Shown: piece after piece, positions 37,009 to 46,151 of the stretch | Position numbering within the stretch: the first letter of the stretch is position 1 | How the letters are laid out: each line of letters begins with the position of its first letter | Assembly: GCF_052116585.1 (NCBI RefSeq) | Contig: NZ_JBQKKT010000010.1 | Coordinates: 1 to 64,000, forward strand | Reading direction: 5' to 3' | Origin: Luteococcus sp052116585 | GTDB taxonomy: Bacteria > Actinomycetota > Actinomycetes > Propionibacteriales > Propionibacteriaceae | DNA length: 64,000 nucleotides | Made by a program: the position numbers and the translations under genes | Notes under the pieces: generated by a model | The model's input: only the letters and a program-made list of their open reading frames with translations | Told to the model about the DNA's origin: nothing | Database searches by the model: none

Positions 37009-38730
37009 TCAGCGGCCGAAGAGCTTGCCCTGCACCGTGACGATGAAGGCCTCCAGAGAATCTGGCAGGTCCTGCAGGTGCCAGTCGCCCGGGGCGTGGT
37101 ACCACGCAAGGTCCTGCGGGTCCGGTGCCGCGTCATCGTCCTCGGCAACGATCGCGTCGATCCAGCGTCCCCTGCCGCCCAGCACCACCGCATAGGGCAG
37201 GATCTGCGAAAGCTCCTCCATCTCACGGCCGCGGGGCAGGTTGGTGATGGGCTGCGTCTGCAGCTGGCCGGCCAGAGCCGAGAGCCCCGCCAACAGCGCT
37301 GTCCCAGCGGTGGTGCGTCGCGGCATCTGCTGGCCGATCAACAGTGCTCCCAGCGCCAGAGCCGTCAGGGCAAAGCCCACGAGACCATAGGTGGTGAAGA
37401 TCACCAGCAGGATGGTCGTCAGGATCGCGAACAGCAGCGCGCCCCAGCCCAGCAGAGTCCAACGGTTGCGGATCTGGTCCGGGTTTCGCTCAAACCAGCC
37501 GCGGTGGACCACGTCGGCATAGAGCTCGTCCTGCACCTTCTCCACGACAGGATCGATCGCATCCGTGATCTCGGAGACGCGGCAGGCCTCTCGGTCAGCT
37601 GGCGCCACCGCATCGCGCAGGTGCGCTTCGAAGGGGCGCAGCTCGCCTCGTCCGTCCTCCAGTCGCTCGAAGGTCCAGTCGAGAGGCTTGTGCGGAGCGT
37701 CGGGCAGTTCCACGATGCGCAGCCACCCCCGCACGGCCAGATCCAGCAGGGTGGCGGTGATGTCCACCGGATCGACGTGCTCGTCCGCGACCGTGCCGAC
37801 GTGTCCGGGCCGCACGTCCTCCAGAACGGTGAACTCACTTTCCCCTGCCCCGACGGGCCGGAACTCTGCCACCGGCGTCACGCGCCCACCGTGGGCCACG
37901 TCGCGCCCCGTGCGGCGGTGCAGGAGCCAGAGCAGAGATCCACCCAGCAGCAGCGGGAGCAGGGAGGCCAGCAGAGTCCGGCTGTTGACGCTGAAGGCGC
38001 GGTCCAGGGACCAGTGGTGCTTTACGGTCTCATTGGCGGAGACCATGGTCCGGGGCAGGGCAAAGGACAGCTCCACAACGTCACCGGCAGCGCGGGGGCC
38101 GTCGGTGAAGGACGGCTGGGGAGAGTCGTGCGTCCCCCCACCGAAGGTGCTGCAGGGACTCAGCAGACCCACGGCCCCGGATTCACACGTGACGAAGGAG
38201 ATGGTGCCCGGGGTGTTCACGGCGCCCGTGACCTCGCGAACCGGCACCGACAGCCCTTGCAGGAAGGCCCATTCCACCTCGGTTCTGGGCGTCTGCCCCG
38301 CCACCTCGGGCGTGGCGTGTGCAGCGCCGGTGACGGCGTAGTTGATGGCGAGCTCGCTGACGCCAGCAACGCCGTCGAGCGTGATCCGGGTGTGGTCGTC
38401 CTCGTCCTCCACCCGCGGGGTGATCGTCTTGCCGTCCGCTGTCACGGTGATGTCACTGATCTCGTGGGCATAGTACGAGCCAGAGGCGGCCTCCCTGGTG
38501 GTCTGCAGTTGCTGCACCACCTGTGCAGGTGCGCCGTCCGGGAAGTCGATGGTCTGCCCCACCTGCACCTTGCCGTTGGCCGCGACGCTGGCCTCAACCC
38601 GAGCGGTGGCATCACTGCCTTCTGCCTGTGCCGGGACGGCCAGCGGGCCGGCAGACAGGACGATGCCCGCGACGGCAGCGAGCAGGAAGCCGCCGTGGCG
38701 GGCGATGGCTGGGGGCTTGCTGTGGTGCAC
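37009..38730 (-). CDS. DUF2207-family membrane protein
   Basis: A 573-residue protein with a signal peptide (about residues 1-36), a large extracytoplasmic beta-sandwich (DUF2207, about 40-260), a membrane helix (TLLASLLPLLLGGSLLWLL), a cytoplasmic region and two more helices (about 430-480), then a tail. The family is widespread in actinobacteria with no known function. The GTG at 38730 (VHHSKPPAIARHGG) is preferred because it starts a normal signal peptide behind AAAGGCG; the frame is open to 38913. Confidence 0.82.
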   Translation of the reverse strand: MHHSKPPAIARHGGFLLAAVAGIVLSAGPLAVPAQAEGSDATARVEASVAANGKVQVGQTIDFPDGAPAQVVQQLQTTREAASGSYYAHEISDITVTADGKTITPRVEDEDDHTRITLDGVAGVSELAINYAVTGAAHATPEVAGQTPRTEVEWAFLQGLSVPVREVTGAVNTPGTISFVTCESGAVGLLSPCSTFGGGTHDSPQPSFTDGPRAAGDVVELSFALPRTMVSANETVKHHWSLDRAFSVNSRTLLASLLPLLLGGSLLWLLHRRTGRDVAHGGRVTPVAEFRPVGAGESEFTVLEDVRPGHVGTVADEHVDPVDITATLLDLAVRGWLRIVELPDAPHKPLDWTFERLEDGRGELRPFEAHLRDAVAPADREACRVSEITDAIDPVVEKVQDELYADVVHRGWFERNPDQIRNRWTLLGWGALLFAILTTILLVIFTTYGLVGFALTALALGALLIGQQMPRRTTAGTALLAGLSALAGQLQTQPITNLPRGREMEELSQILPYAVVLGGRGRWIDAIVAEDDDAAPDPQDLAWYHAPGDWHLQDLPDSLEAFIVTVQGKLFGR

Positions 38731-38922
38731 GCTGGCGCCTTTCTGGCGGGTGGGCGGAACGACTCCCAGCTTGGCACACACCACTGACATCACGCTGCAG
38801 TCGTCGCCGACATCACGCGGCTGTCGCAGCTGGCGGGAACCGAGCCGTGGCCCCCGCCAGCTCTGGGCGAACACCCGGCGTGCACCTCGCCGTACTCGAG
38901 CTCGGCTTGCCACACTGGGCCG

Positions 38923-40047
38923 GTGCTCCAGAACGCCATCAACTCGCTCATCGCTGGGGGCCTGCTCTCACTGGTCCTGTTCATCCCGATCGTGATCGTC
39001 CAGTACCGCCGCTACGGCGAGATCGCGGAGATTCGCCTGGGACTGCTGTGCGCCCTGCTGGTCTACAGCTCAGCACTGGTGGCGTACACGATGTTCCCCC
39101 TGCCGGATCCCCAGTCGCTCACCGACAGTTGGTGCGCCCGCAGGGTCAGCTTCAATCCAGATCCCCTGGACGGCGTGCGCCGCGTCCAGACGGCGGTCCA
39201 GGGACTGACGCCACGCCAGGCGCTGCTGGACAAGACCGTGCTGGAGATCGTCTTCAATGTCGCGCTGTTCGTCCCACTCGGCTGGTTCGGGCGACGGGTG
39301 CTGGAGTGGCGCGTGCTGACCACCGCGCTGGTGGGGTTTGGTGTCTCCCTGCTGATCGAGGTCACCCAGTTCACGGGCGTCTACGGCATCTTCCGCTGTG
39401 CCTACCGGATGGCCGATGCCGTGGACTTGGTCACGAACACGACGGGAACCCTGGTGGGCATCGCACTGGCGGCCGCCTTTCCCCGCCTGTTCCCCAGCAT
39501 GGACCAGCTCGAGGCCGATGCGGACCGGGCACGCGAGGTGGACCGGGGCCGTCGATGGCTGGGCCAGGCACTCGATGCTTTCTACTTCGTGGTGGCGCTA
39601 GCCGTGGTCGGTTTCCTGATCGCCCTTGCCTTCGACGCGCTGGGCTGGGCCTCCCGATCCGAGCCGGAGCCGGTCTTCACGGCCCTGATGTGGGCCGCGA
39701 ACCTGCTGGCAATCGGTTTTGCACTGATCTCCTTCACCGGCGACGGATCGTCCATGGGCCAACGCACCACCTACCTGCGTCCCAAGCCCGAGCCGGGCAC
39801 GGACCGGGCGGCCCGCTGGCGACGGCTGCTGCGCCCCTTCACGGTCATGGTCCCCGTGGCCGTGCTGGTCTTCGGGCAGCCCACCCTGCCCGGCCGACTG
39901 GCTGGCATGGTGTGGGCGGGCGTCGCCGTCGGGTGGATCCTGTTCTCTCGACGTGGACTCAGCGGATTCCTGTCTGGGGTCGATTTCATCGACAATCGAC
40001 GTCACCGGCCGACTAAGACCTCCAATTCTGTCGGCATCGACGGCTAG
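38923..40047 (+). CDS. VanZ-like membrane protein
   Basis: A 374-residue polytopic protein with the VanZ signature in its second quarter: NVALFVPLGWFGRR, then LLIEVTQFTGVYGIFRCAYRMADAVDLVTNTTG. VanZ-type proteins contribute to low-level teicoplanin resistance in enterococci, but most family members have no tested function. Three further helices lie in the C-terminal half. GTG start at 38923. Confidence 0.85.
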   Translation: MLQNAINSLIAGGLLSLVLFIPIVIVQYRRYGEIAEIRLGLLCALLVYSSALVAYTMFPLPDPQSLTDSWCARRVSFNPDPLDGVRRVQTAVQGLTPRQALLDKTVLEIVFNVALFVPLGWFGRRVLEWRVLTTALVGFGVSLLIEVTQFTGVYGIFRCAYRMADAVDLVTNTTGTLVGIALAAAFPRLFPSMDQLEADADRAREVDRGRRWLGQALDAFYFVVALAVVGFLIALAFDALGWASRSEPEPVFTALMWAANLLAIGFALISFTGDGSSMGQRTTYLRPKPEPGTDRAARWRRLLRPFTVMVPVAVLVFGQPTLPGRLAGMVWAGVAVGWILFSRRGLSGFLSGVDFIDNRRHRPTKTSNSVGIDG

Positions 40048-40057
40048 TCTCGTGGAC

Positions 40058-41353
40058 GTGACACAGAATCCATGGGGAGACCAGCGCCGCAACCCGTGGG
40101 CGCCTCCGCAGGGCTCCCCTTGGGGAGACCCGCGGGCGAGCCGCGGCTCTGCCAACCCATGGGGCCCACCTGATCCCCGTGGCAGAGCCGTCCCGAGAGG
40201 TGGCCAGCAGGGCACCTCGCTGGACCCGTGGGGCCGCCCCACCGGGCAGTTCTCCGGCTCCCCATGGCCCGCACAGCAGGGGCCCGGGCGAGGCCAGATC
40301 GTCTTCGGTGCCCCGCCGCCCCGGCGGCGTCGCAACCCGCTGGTGACCCTGTTCAAGGCGTTGATCCTGCTCGCCGTGCTGGGCTTTCTGGGTCTGATCC
40401 TGCTGGGTTGGCTGCTCAGCCAGGTGGTGACCGATCTGCCAGCCCCGGCGCCAGCACCCTTCCCCACCAGCCAGACCAGCAGTCCCGCTGGTGAGGGCGC
40501 CGGCAGCTCCGCGCAGCCAGCCCCGCGGGCCTCCACGCCGCCCGGTACCTACCAGAACGACGACTACGTGGTGCCGCCCGTGAGCCGCAATCCTCCTCCG
40601 CTGCCGGAGCCCGAGACCTATGAGGAAGCCACCCAACTTCTGGAGGCCAATCCCCTCTACTCCACCCAGGTTCCCCGCCCCGTGCGGTGTGAGATGCAGG
40701 AGATCGACGTGGCCAATGCCTCTCGCGCCGAGCTCACCGGGCACCTCAACGAGATGATGGGCTGTCTCATGCGGGTCTGGGAGGGTCCCTTGAGCCAGTC
40801 AGGTTTCCAGGCCGTTCGGCCCAGCGTGACGGTCTACTCCAATCCGGTGACCACCAAGTGTGGCAAGCTCCCGATGCAGAATGCGGTCTACTGCGGCGCA
40901 GACCAGCAGGTCTACTACGCGCAGGACCTGCCACGGGTCATCCCCCGGGATCTGCGCAATTCGCGCTTCATCACCGAGAGCGTGGTGGCCCACGAGTTCG
41001 GCCATGCAGTCCAGGCCCGCAGCGCCATCCTGGTCTCCGAGCTGGCCTGGGAGGAGAAGTCCAACAAGTCCAAGGAACTGCAGCTGAGTCGACGCCTCGA
41101 GGTGCAGGCCGACTGCATGGCTGGCCTCTTCCTGGGCTCCATCCAGCAGTCGACGAGCATGAGTGACCAGGAGCTGCAGAATGTGGGCAAGCTCTTCTAC
41201 TCGATCGGTGACGACGTCCTGACCGGTCGCGCGGGATACGAGGGAAATCACGGGTCGGGCGAGAGCCGTCTGGCCTGGACCAGGACAGGTCTGGACAGCA
41301 CCTCCGTGGGAGCCTGCAATACCTTCGCGGCCCCCGCCTCCAAGGTGCGCTGA
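40058..41353 (+). CDS. Membrane-anchored neutral zinc metallopeptidase (YpfJ family)
   Basis: A 431-residue protein. A cytoplasmic head rich in NPWG and proline repeats (about 1-90) precedes one membrane helix (LVTLFKALILLAVLGFLGLI), a Pro/Ser linker, and the peptidase domain (about 200-430). The zinc site is HEFGHAVQ with a downstream glutamate in EVQADCMAGLF, the pattern of putative neutral zinc metallopeptidases. GTG starts at 40052 and 40058 are both possible. Its TGA stop is the first three bases of a 16-bp tandem repeat. Confidence 0.88.
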   Translation: MTQNPWGDQRRNPWAPPQGSPWGDPRASRGSANPWGPPDPRGRAVPRGGQQGTSLDPWGRPTGQFSGSPWPAQQGPGRGQIVFGAPPPRRRRNPLVTLFKALILLAVLGFLGLILLGWLLSQVVTDLPAPAPAPFPTSQTSSPAGEGAGSSAQPAPRASTPPGTYQNDDYVVPPVSRNPPPLPEPETYEEATQLLEANPLYSTQVPRPVRCEMQEIDVANASRAELTGHLNEMMGCLMRVWEGPLSQSGFQAVRPSVTVYSNPVTTKCGKLPMQNAVYCGADQQVYYAQDLPRVIPRDLRNSRFITESVVAHEFGHAVQARSAILVSELAWEEKSNKSKELQLSRRLEVQADCMAGLFLGSIQQSTSMSDQELQNVGKLFYSIGDDVLTGRAGYEGNHGSGESRLAWTRTGLDSTSVGACNTFAAPASKVR

Positions 41354-41430
41354 CTCGAGACCGCCCTGACTCGAGACCGCCCTGACTCGAAACCGCCCTG
41401 ACTCGAAACCGCCCTGACTCGAAACCGCGC
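41351..41430. repeat. 16-bp tandem repeat x 5 starting at a stop codon
   Basis: Five units of TGACTCGARACCGCCC run without gaps. Units 1-2 have G and units 3-5 have A at the variable position; the fifth ends CGCGC. The TGA of unit 1 is the stop codon of the metallopeptidase gene, and every later unit repeats that TGA 16 bases further on. Confidence 0.92.
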
Positions 41431-41494
41431 CGCCGGCAAGGCTTGCGACGGGGCGCCATCGACTTGATGGGGCCCCGCGACTGGGGGCGGTGGA

Positions 41495-41971
41495 TCAGGC
41501 GGTGTACACCAGAGCCGTGGCCATCGCCGCCACGCCCTCACCACGACCGGTGAGACCCAATCCGTCGGTGGTGGTGCCGGCCAGGCTCACCGGCGCCGCC
41601 AGCGCCTCCCCCATCACCTTCTCGGCTTCGGCCCGTCGGGCCGCCAGACGCGGCCGGTTGCCGATCACCTGAACGGCTACATTGCCGATCTCGAATCCCG
41701 CTGCCCGCACACGCCGAGCAGTCTCGGCCAGGAAGGCCACCCCGCTCGCGCCCGCCCATTCCGGTTCGGACGTGCCGTAGTTGGAGCCAAGATCCCCGAG
41801 GCCAGCAGCACTCAGCAGGGCATCGCAGATCGCATGGCACGCGACGTCACCGTCACTGTGCCCCGAAAGCCCCCGGGGCTCATCGGGAAAGTGCAGCCCC
41901 CCACACCACATCTCCTCGCCCTCGACGAGCTGGTGCACGTCGATACCGATACCGGTCCGGATGGGAATCAC
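41495..41971 (-). CDS. ispF: 2-C-methyl-D-erythritol 2,4-cyclodiphosphate synthase
   Basis: A 158-residue enzyme of the MEP isoprenoid pathway. The zinc and active-site motifs are GIGIDVHQL and GLSGHSDGDVACHAICDALLSAAG. Its start overlaps the end of ispD by 4 bases, so the two consecutive-pathway enzymes are coupled. Confidence 0.96.
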   Translation of the reverse strand: MIPIRTGIGIDVHQLVEGEEMWCGGLHFPDEPRGLSGHSDGDVACHAICDALLSAAGLGDLGSNYGTSEPEWAGASGVAFLAETARRVRAAGFEIGNVAVQVIGNRPRLAARRAEAEKVMGEALAAPVSLAGTTTDGLGLTGRGEGVAAMATALVYTA

Positions 41972-42714
41972 TGCTTCTCCTTGTTCAGGTCAACGGCCAC
42001 TGGGCCTTCGCTCCCGCTTGCGACACGAGCGGCGGCGATCGCGGTGGCCACCACGATGTCGAAGGGTTCGGTCACCTTCATGGCTTCCCGTGCTCCGGGG
42101 ACCAGGGTCACAGGATGCCCAGCCGCCTCGCAGACCGCCGCATCGTCGGTCACCTCGAGGCCCAGTTCCGCCGCTCGCAGGTGGCAGCTCCTGAGGGTGG
42201 CGATGTCGAAGCCCTGCGGGGTCTGCACCGCGGCCAGCTCGGACCGGTCGACCACCACCGAGCCCTCGGTGCCCACCCGACGAATGCTGTCCACGACTGG
42301 CAGCACCGGGATCGCGCACACGGCCCCACTCCCCACCGCTCGCCGCACGGCCTGGACCACCTGCGCTGGCACGAAGGGGCGGGCAGCATCGTGCACCAGC
42401 ACGATCCCCTGCTCCCCCACCGCCGCCAGACCGTGGGCGACGGAGTCCTGCCGTCTGGAGCCCCCGACCACCAGCTCCACGGGGATCGAGGCCTCGGCCA
42501 AGGCCACGCGGAAATCGTCGATCAGCTCGGCAGCAACCACGACCACAGCCCTGTCGCAGCCCCCTGCAGCCAGGGCGTCCACCGACCATCGCACCAAGGG
42601 GCGTCCACCGATCTCCACCAGCGCCTTCGGGACCGGACCGCCCAGCCGGGTACCAGAACCGGCCGCCACCACGAGGGCGACGGCCGGTTCATCAATATTC
42701 TGCATGTTCGTCAT
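41968..42714 (-). CDS. ispD: 2-C-methyl-D-erythritol 4-phosphate cytidylyltransferase
   Basis: A 248-residue enzyme forming CDP-methylerythritol in the MEP pathway. VALVVAAGSGTRLGGPVPKAL is the nucleotide-binding loop; VLVHDAARPFV and TDDAAVCEAAGHPVTLVPG are also typical. The start is ATG 42714 or 42705; the frame is open further upstream but enters the carD region. It lies downstream of carD, as in mycobacteria. Confidence 0.94.
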   Translation of the reverse strand: MTNMQNIDEPAVALVVAAGSGTRLGGPVPKALVEIGGRPLVRWSVDALAAGGCDRAVVVVAAELIDDFRVALAEASIPVELVVGGSRRQDSVAHGLAAVGEQGIVLVHDAARPFVPAQVVQAVRRAVGSGAVCAIPVLPVVDSIRRVGTEGSVVVDRSELAAVQTPQGFDIATLRSCHLRAAELGLEVTDDAAVCEAAGHPVTLVPGAREAMKVTEPFDIVVATAIAAARVASGSEGPVAVDLNKEKQ

Positions 42715-42766
42715 TCTGGACCATCGGGCATCCCGAGTACAGGACACCCGCGGCCAAGGAATTGGC

Positions 42767-43252
42767 TCAGGAGGCGAGGACCTCGTCGAGCATGACCTCC
42801 GCGCGGTCCTCCTCGACCTTTTCGGCCAGGGCAAGCTCTGAGACGAGGATCTGGCGGGCCTTGGCCAGCATGCGCTTCTCGCCGGCGGACAGACCGCGCT
42901 CCTTCTCCCGACGCCACAGGTCGCGGACGACCTCGGCAACCTTCATGACGTTCCCGCTGTGCAGCTTCTCCAGGTTGGCCTTGTAACGACGCGACCAGTT
43001 GGTGGGCTCCTCCGTGTGGGGGGCCCGCAGCACGTCGAAGACCTTCTCCAGGCCATCCTGGTCAACCACGTCACGGACGCCGACCAGATCGAGGTTGCAC
43101 GCCGGCACCCTCACCACCAGATCGGTCTGTCCGATGATTCGGAGCACCAGGTAGAGGCGATCTTCGCCCTTGATCTTGCGGGTTTCAATGTCTTCGATGA
43201 CAGCAGCCCCATGATTGGGGTACACCACCGTCTCACCGACCGTAAAAGTCAT
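42767..43252 (-). CDS. carD: CarD-family transcriptional regulator
   Basis: A 161-residue protein. The N-terminal RNA-polymerase-interacting Tudor-like domain begins MTFTVGETVVYPNHGAAVIEDIE. The helical C-terminal DNA-binding domain contains the tryptophan segment NWSRRYKANLEKLHSGN and RDLWRREKERGLSAGEKRML. CarD stabilises open promoter complexes and is essential in mycobacteria. A TAGAAT -10-like box lies about 30 bases before the ATG. Confidence 0.95.
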   Translation of the reverse strand: MTFTVGETVVYPNHGAAVIEDIETRKIKGEDRLYLVLRIIGQTDLVVRVPACNLDLVGVRDVVDQDGLEKVFDVLRAPHTEEPTNWSRRYKANLEKLHSGNVMKVAEVVRDLWRREKERGLSAGEKRMLAKARQILVSELALAEKVEEDRAEVMLDEVLAS

Positions 43253-43373
43253 ATTATTTGCAACCCCTTTCCCGGGGACCATTCTAGCACGTACTGAGGC
43301 GCGCCTGACTTGCGTCATTCCTTGTCAACCGATAATGGAAAGGCCTGCGAAGCCTTGACAAAGGTGGCACAAT

Positions 43374-43469
43374 ATGCGCTGGGAGCTGTCTCGCATCGTG
43401 GCAGAGAGGCTTTCCGAGGAGCAGCACCAACACATGGTCCGACGGGCGCGACGACGAGAAAATGGCTAG
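43374..43469 (+). CDS. Possible small ORF, 31 residues
   Basis: An ATG-TAG frame encoding a basic peptide, MRWELSRIVAERLSEEQ followed by an Arg-rich end, in the gap between carD and the next lipoprotein gene. No Shine-Dalgarno sequence is obvious. A GATAAT box at 43331 and a short hairpin (AAGGC/GCCTT, 43340-43356) lie upstream. It may be a leader peptide or chance. Confidence 0.2.
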   Translation: MRWELSRIVAERLSEEQHQHMVRRARRRENG

Positions 43470-43507
43470 TCTGATCGCATCCGGACACCGAAAAGGAACT
43501 TCTGACG

Positions 43508-44104
43508 ATGAGCATGCCTGCCAACGCCGCCCGACTTCGCCCCGTCGCCGTCGCCTCCGCCCTGGTGCTTGGCCTGGGCCTGGCCGGCTGCGCGAACTAC
43601 GACACCCTGGATCCCTACCAGCCGGCCGCTGGCATCCAGACCGACGCCCCCGGCGTGAAGGTGCGCAACCTGATGGTGCTGAGCGAGGGTGACTCGATGC
43701 ACCTGGCCGGCACGCTGATCGCGGACGCAGAGGACACGCTGGAGAAGGTGGAGGGCACCGCCCTCAAGCCCAACACGGACCCCGCTGGCCCCCTGACCAT
43801 CGCCCAGTCCGGCACCATCAAGCTGCCCGAGCTCCAGCGCGTCAACCTGGCCGACTCGAACATGAAGGTCACTGGCGACGTGAAGCCCGGCGGCATGACC
43901 GAGATCTCGCTGGACTTCGCCAAGGCGGGCTCACTGAAGCTCCACGTGCCGGTCGTCGACGCCAAGGCCCAGGGCTTCGCCAGCTCCAGCCCCGAGGCTG
44001 ACGCCAGCGCCACCGCGACTCCCGCCGCCAGCGCCACCGCGACTCCCGCCGCCAGCGGCGAGGCCTCCGCCAGCGCCACGCCGAGCGCCACCCCGGGTTC
44101 CTGA
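43508..44104 (+). CDS. Lipoprotein, LpqE-like by position
   Basis: A 198-residue exported lipoprotein: signal sequence with lipobox LAGC (Cys28), a beta-rich domain (about 45-150) and a low-complexity Ala/Thr/Ser/Pro tail (ASATATPAASATATPAASG). In Mycobacterium tuberculosis the order is ispF, ispD, carD, then divergent lpqE; this gene occupies exactly the lpqE place and has the same overall layout. The sequence resemblance is modest, so I give no symbol. Confidence 0.8.
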   Translation: MSMPANAARLRPVAVASALVLGLGLAGCANYDTLDPYQPAAGIQTDAPGVKVRNLMVLSEGDSMHLAGTLIADAEDTLEKVEGTALKPNTDPAGPLTIAQSGTIKLPELQRVNLADSNMKVTGDVKPGGMTEISLDFAKAGSLKLHVPVVDAKAQGFASSSPEADASATATPAASATATPAASGEASASATPSATPGS

Positions 44105-44129
44105 ACCCGGAACAGAACCCAGAACGCCA

Positions 44130-44163
44130 GAACCCCGCCACGAGCTCTCGTGGCGGGGTTCTT
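44130..44163. terminator. Strong hairpin terminator
   Basis: A perfect 14-bp stem GAACCCCGCCACGA / TCGTGGCGGGGTTC with a 4-base loop, followed by TT. It lies between the lipoprotein gene and the convergent regX3. Confidence 0.88.
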
Positions 44164-44206
44164 CGTCGTTCTGTGCGGCCCCGGTTGCTGCCCGACGCCG
44201 AAACGA

Positions 44207-44884
44207 TCAGCCCTCGAACTTGTAGCCCAGGCCTCGCACGGTGACCAACAGCTGCGGGTTGGAAGGATCGGCCTCGATCTTGGCGCGCAGACGCTTCACG
44301 TGCACGTCCAGCGTCTTGGTGTCGCCCACGTAGTCAGCGCCCCAAATCCGGTCGATGAGCTGACCGCGGGTCATCACACGGCCGGAATTGCGCAGCAGCA
44401 GCTCGAGCAGCTCGAACTCCTTGAGCGCAAGGCGGATCGCCTCGCCGTTGACGGTCACCTCATGCCGCTCGACGTCCATCCTGACGCCGCCGGCCTCGAT
44501 CAGCTCCGGGAGCAGCTCGGACTCCTGGCCTCGCCGCAGCACGGCCCTGATCCGAGCCACCAGCTCGCGGTGGCTGAACGGCTTGGTGACGTAGTCGTCA
44601 GCGCCGAGTTCCAGCCCCACCACCTTGTCGATCTCCGCATCGCGGGCAGTGACCATGATGATCGGGACATTGCTGCGCGTGCGCAGCTGCCGGCAGACCT
44701 CGGTGCCGGGCATGCCGGGCATCATCAGGTCGAGCAGCACCAGGTCTGCCCCGACCCGCTCGAACTCGGCGAGGCCCTTCATGCCATCGGCCGCCTCACT
44801 GACCTCGAAGCCCTCCTTGCGGAGCATGTAGCCGGTCGCCTCGCGGTAGGATTCCTCGTCCTCGATGATCAATACGCGCGTCAT
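44207..44884 (-). CDS. regX3: OmpR-family response regulator RegX3
   Basis: A 225-residue regulator. The receiver domain has VLIIEDEESYRE with the acidic pocket, the phosphoacceptor in LVLLDLMMPG and the K of YVTKPF. The winged-helix domain ends LDVHVKRLRAKIE and VRGLGYKFEG. It is paired with the SenX3-type kinase by a 4-base overlap and lies beside phoU, which identifies it as the phosphate-starvation regulator (RegX3/PhoP). Confidence 0.95.
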   Translation of the reverse strand: MTRVLIIEDEESYREATGYMLRKEGFEVSEAADGMKGLAEFERVGADLVLLDLMMPGMPGTEVCRQLRTRSNVPIIMVTARDAEIDKVVGLELGADDYVTKPFSHRELVARIRAVLRRGQESELLPELIEAGGVRMDVERHEVTVNGEAIRLALKEFELLELLLRNSGRVMTRGQLIDRIWGADYVGDTKTLDVHVKRLRAKIEADPSNPQLLVTVRGLGYKFEG

Positions 44885-46077
44885 GACTGCCTTTCGGAAT
44901 CGATCCTGGATGCCCCAGCCACTGGAACACGATCTTGCGAGCCCTCGACGGGCAGACGAAGGGTGAAGGTGGAGCCCTGCCCGAGCTTGCTCCACACGTT
45001 CACGGAACCGCCATGCACGGCGGCAATGTGCTTCACGATCGAAAGCCCGAGCCCAGTACCACCGTTCTCACGGCTGCGACCATAGTCCACCCGGTAGAAG
45101 CGCTCGAAGATGCGCTGCTGGTTCTCCGGGGAGATCCCGATGCCGTTGTCGGCGACACTGATCTCGACGAACTCGTCCCCAGCATCGTCGCGAATGGTGG
45201 TGGTCACGACCACTCGGGCACCCGTGTCCGAGTAGACGATGGCGTTCGTCATCAGGTTGGCGATGGCATCGACCATCTGGTCCCGGTCGCACAGGACCAG
45301 ACGATCCTCCTCGCCAGCTCGCACCAGGTTGATCTGCCGGGCCTGTGACAGTTCCTGGGTCCGGGCAAGCGCCTCGTCGAGCAGTTCCTTGAGCGGCACG
45401 GGTTCGGCCCGGAGCATGGGGTCATCCGACTGCAGTCGGGACAGGTCGATGATCTGGGAGACCAGCTCGCTCAACCTTGCGGACTCTTGGCTCAACCGTC
45501 CTGCGAAGCGACGCACCTCGTCCGGATCATCGGCCGCCTCCTCGACGGCTTCGGCCAGCAGGGAGACCGCACCGATCGGTGTCTTTAGTTCATGGCTGAC
45601 ATTGGCCACGAAGTCGCGTCGGGTCTCGTCGACCCGCAGCAATGGAGTCCGGTCATCGACCAGCACGAGTTCCGTGTCATCGCCCATGGGGCCGATGCGG
45701 ACATTGAGGTGCAAGGTCGGAGCCCCCACACCACGGGACAGAGTGGTGTCGAAGACCGCCGGTTCGCCCGAGCGGCGCACCTCCCGGATGCGTTCCAGCA
45801 CGGAGGGCACCATCACACGCTGCCCCCGACACAGTCCCAACGACCTTGCCTGGGGATTGCTGTGCAAGACCTCGTCATGGGGCCCAATCAACAGGGCAGC
45901 CGAGCGCAGGAGGTTCACGACCTCGATCACCTGTGGATCGACCAGGGTCGGCTCCGTCGGAGAGATCTGCTGCACCTCGTTGTACCGCTTCTCCGAGCGG
46001 TTCCACAGCAGCATCACGCCGACGCCGAGGACGAGCCCGACCCCCAGCCCGCACAGTGCCCCGAGGAACATCATCAC
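44881..46077 (-). CDS. senX3: Sensor histidine kinase SenX3
   Basis: A 398-residue kinase with one N-terminal membrane helix (FLGALCGLGVGLVLGVGVML), a PAS-like region (about 50-155), the phosphoacceptor helix RRDFVANVSHELKTPIGAV and the ATPase boxes NLMTNAIVYS (N), VADNGIGIS (G1) and GGTGLGLSIVK (G2). Having a single membrane helix and almost no external domain is typical of SenX3/PhoR of actinobacteria, which sense phosphate through the Pst transporter and PhoU. Confidence 0.95.
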   Translation of the reverse strand: MMMFLGALCGLGVGLVLGVGVMLLWNRSEKRYNEVQQISPTEPTLVDPQVIEVVNLLRSAALLIGPHDEVLHSNPQARSLGLCRGQRVMVPSVLERIREVRRSGEPAVFDTTLSRGVGAPTLHLNVRIGPMGDDTELVLVDDRTPLLRVDETRRDFVANVSHELKTPIGAVSLLAEAVEEAADDPDEVRRFAGRLSQESARLSELVSQIIDLSRLQSDDPMLRAEPVPLKELLDEALARTQELSQARQINLVRAGEEDRLVLCDRDQMVDAIANLMTNAIVYSDTGARVVVTTTIRDDAGDEFVEISVADNGIGISPENQQRIFERFYRVDYGRSRENGGTGLGLSIVKHIAAVHGGSVNVWSKLGQGSTFTLRLPVEGSQDRVPVAGASRIDSERQS

Positions 46078-46151
46078 CGTCCCAGCATATGGCCCCGATC
46101 AGGGGTTTTGCACTCGATAGCATGGTCATGTGACGTAATCATTTCCCCAGT

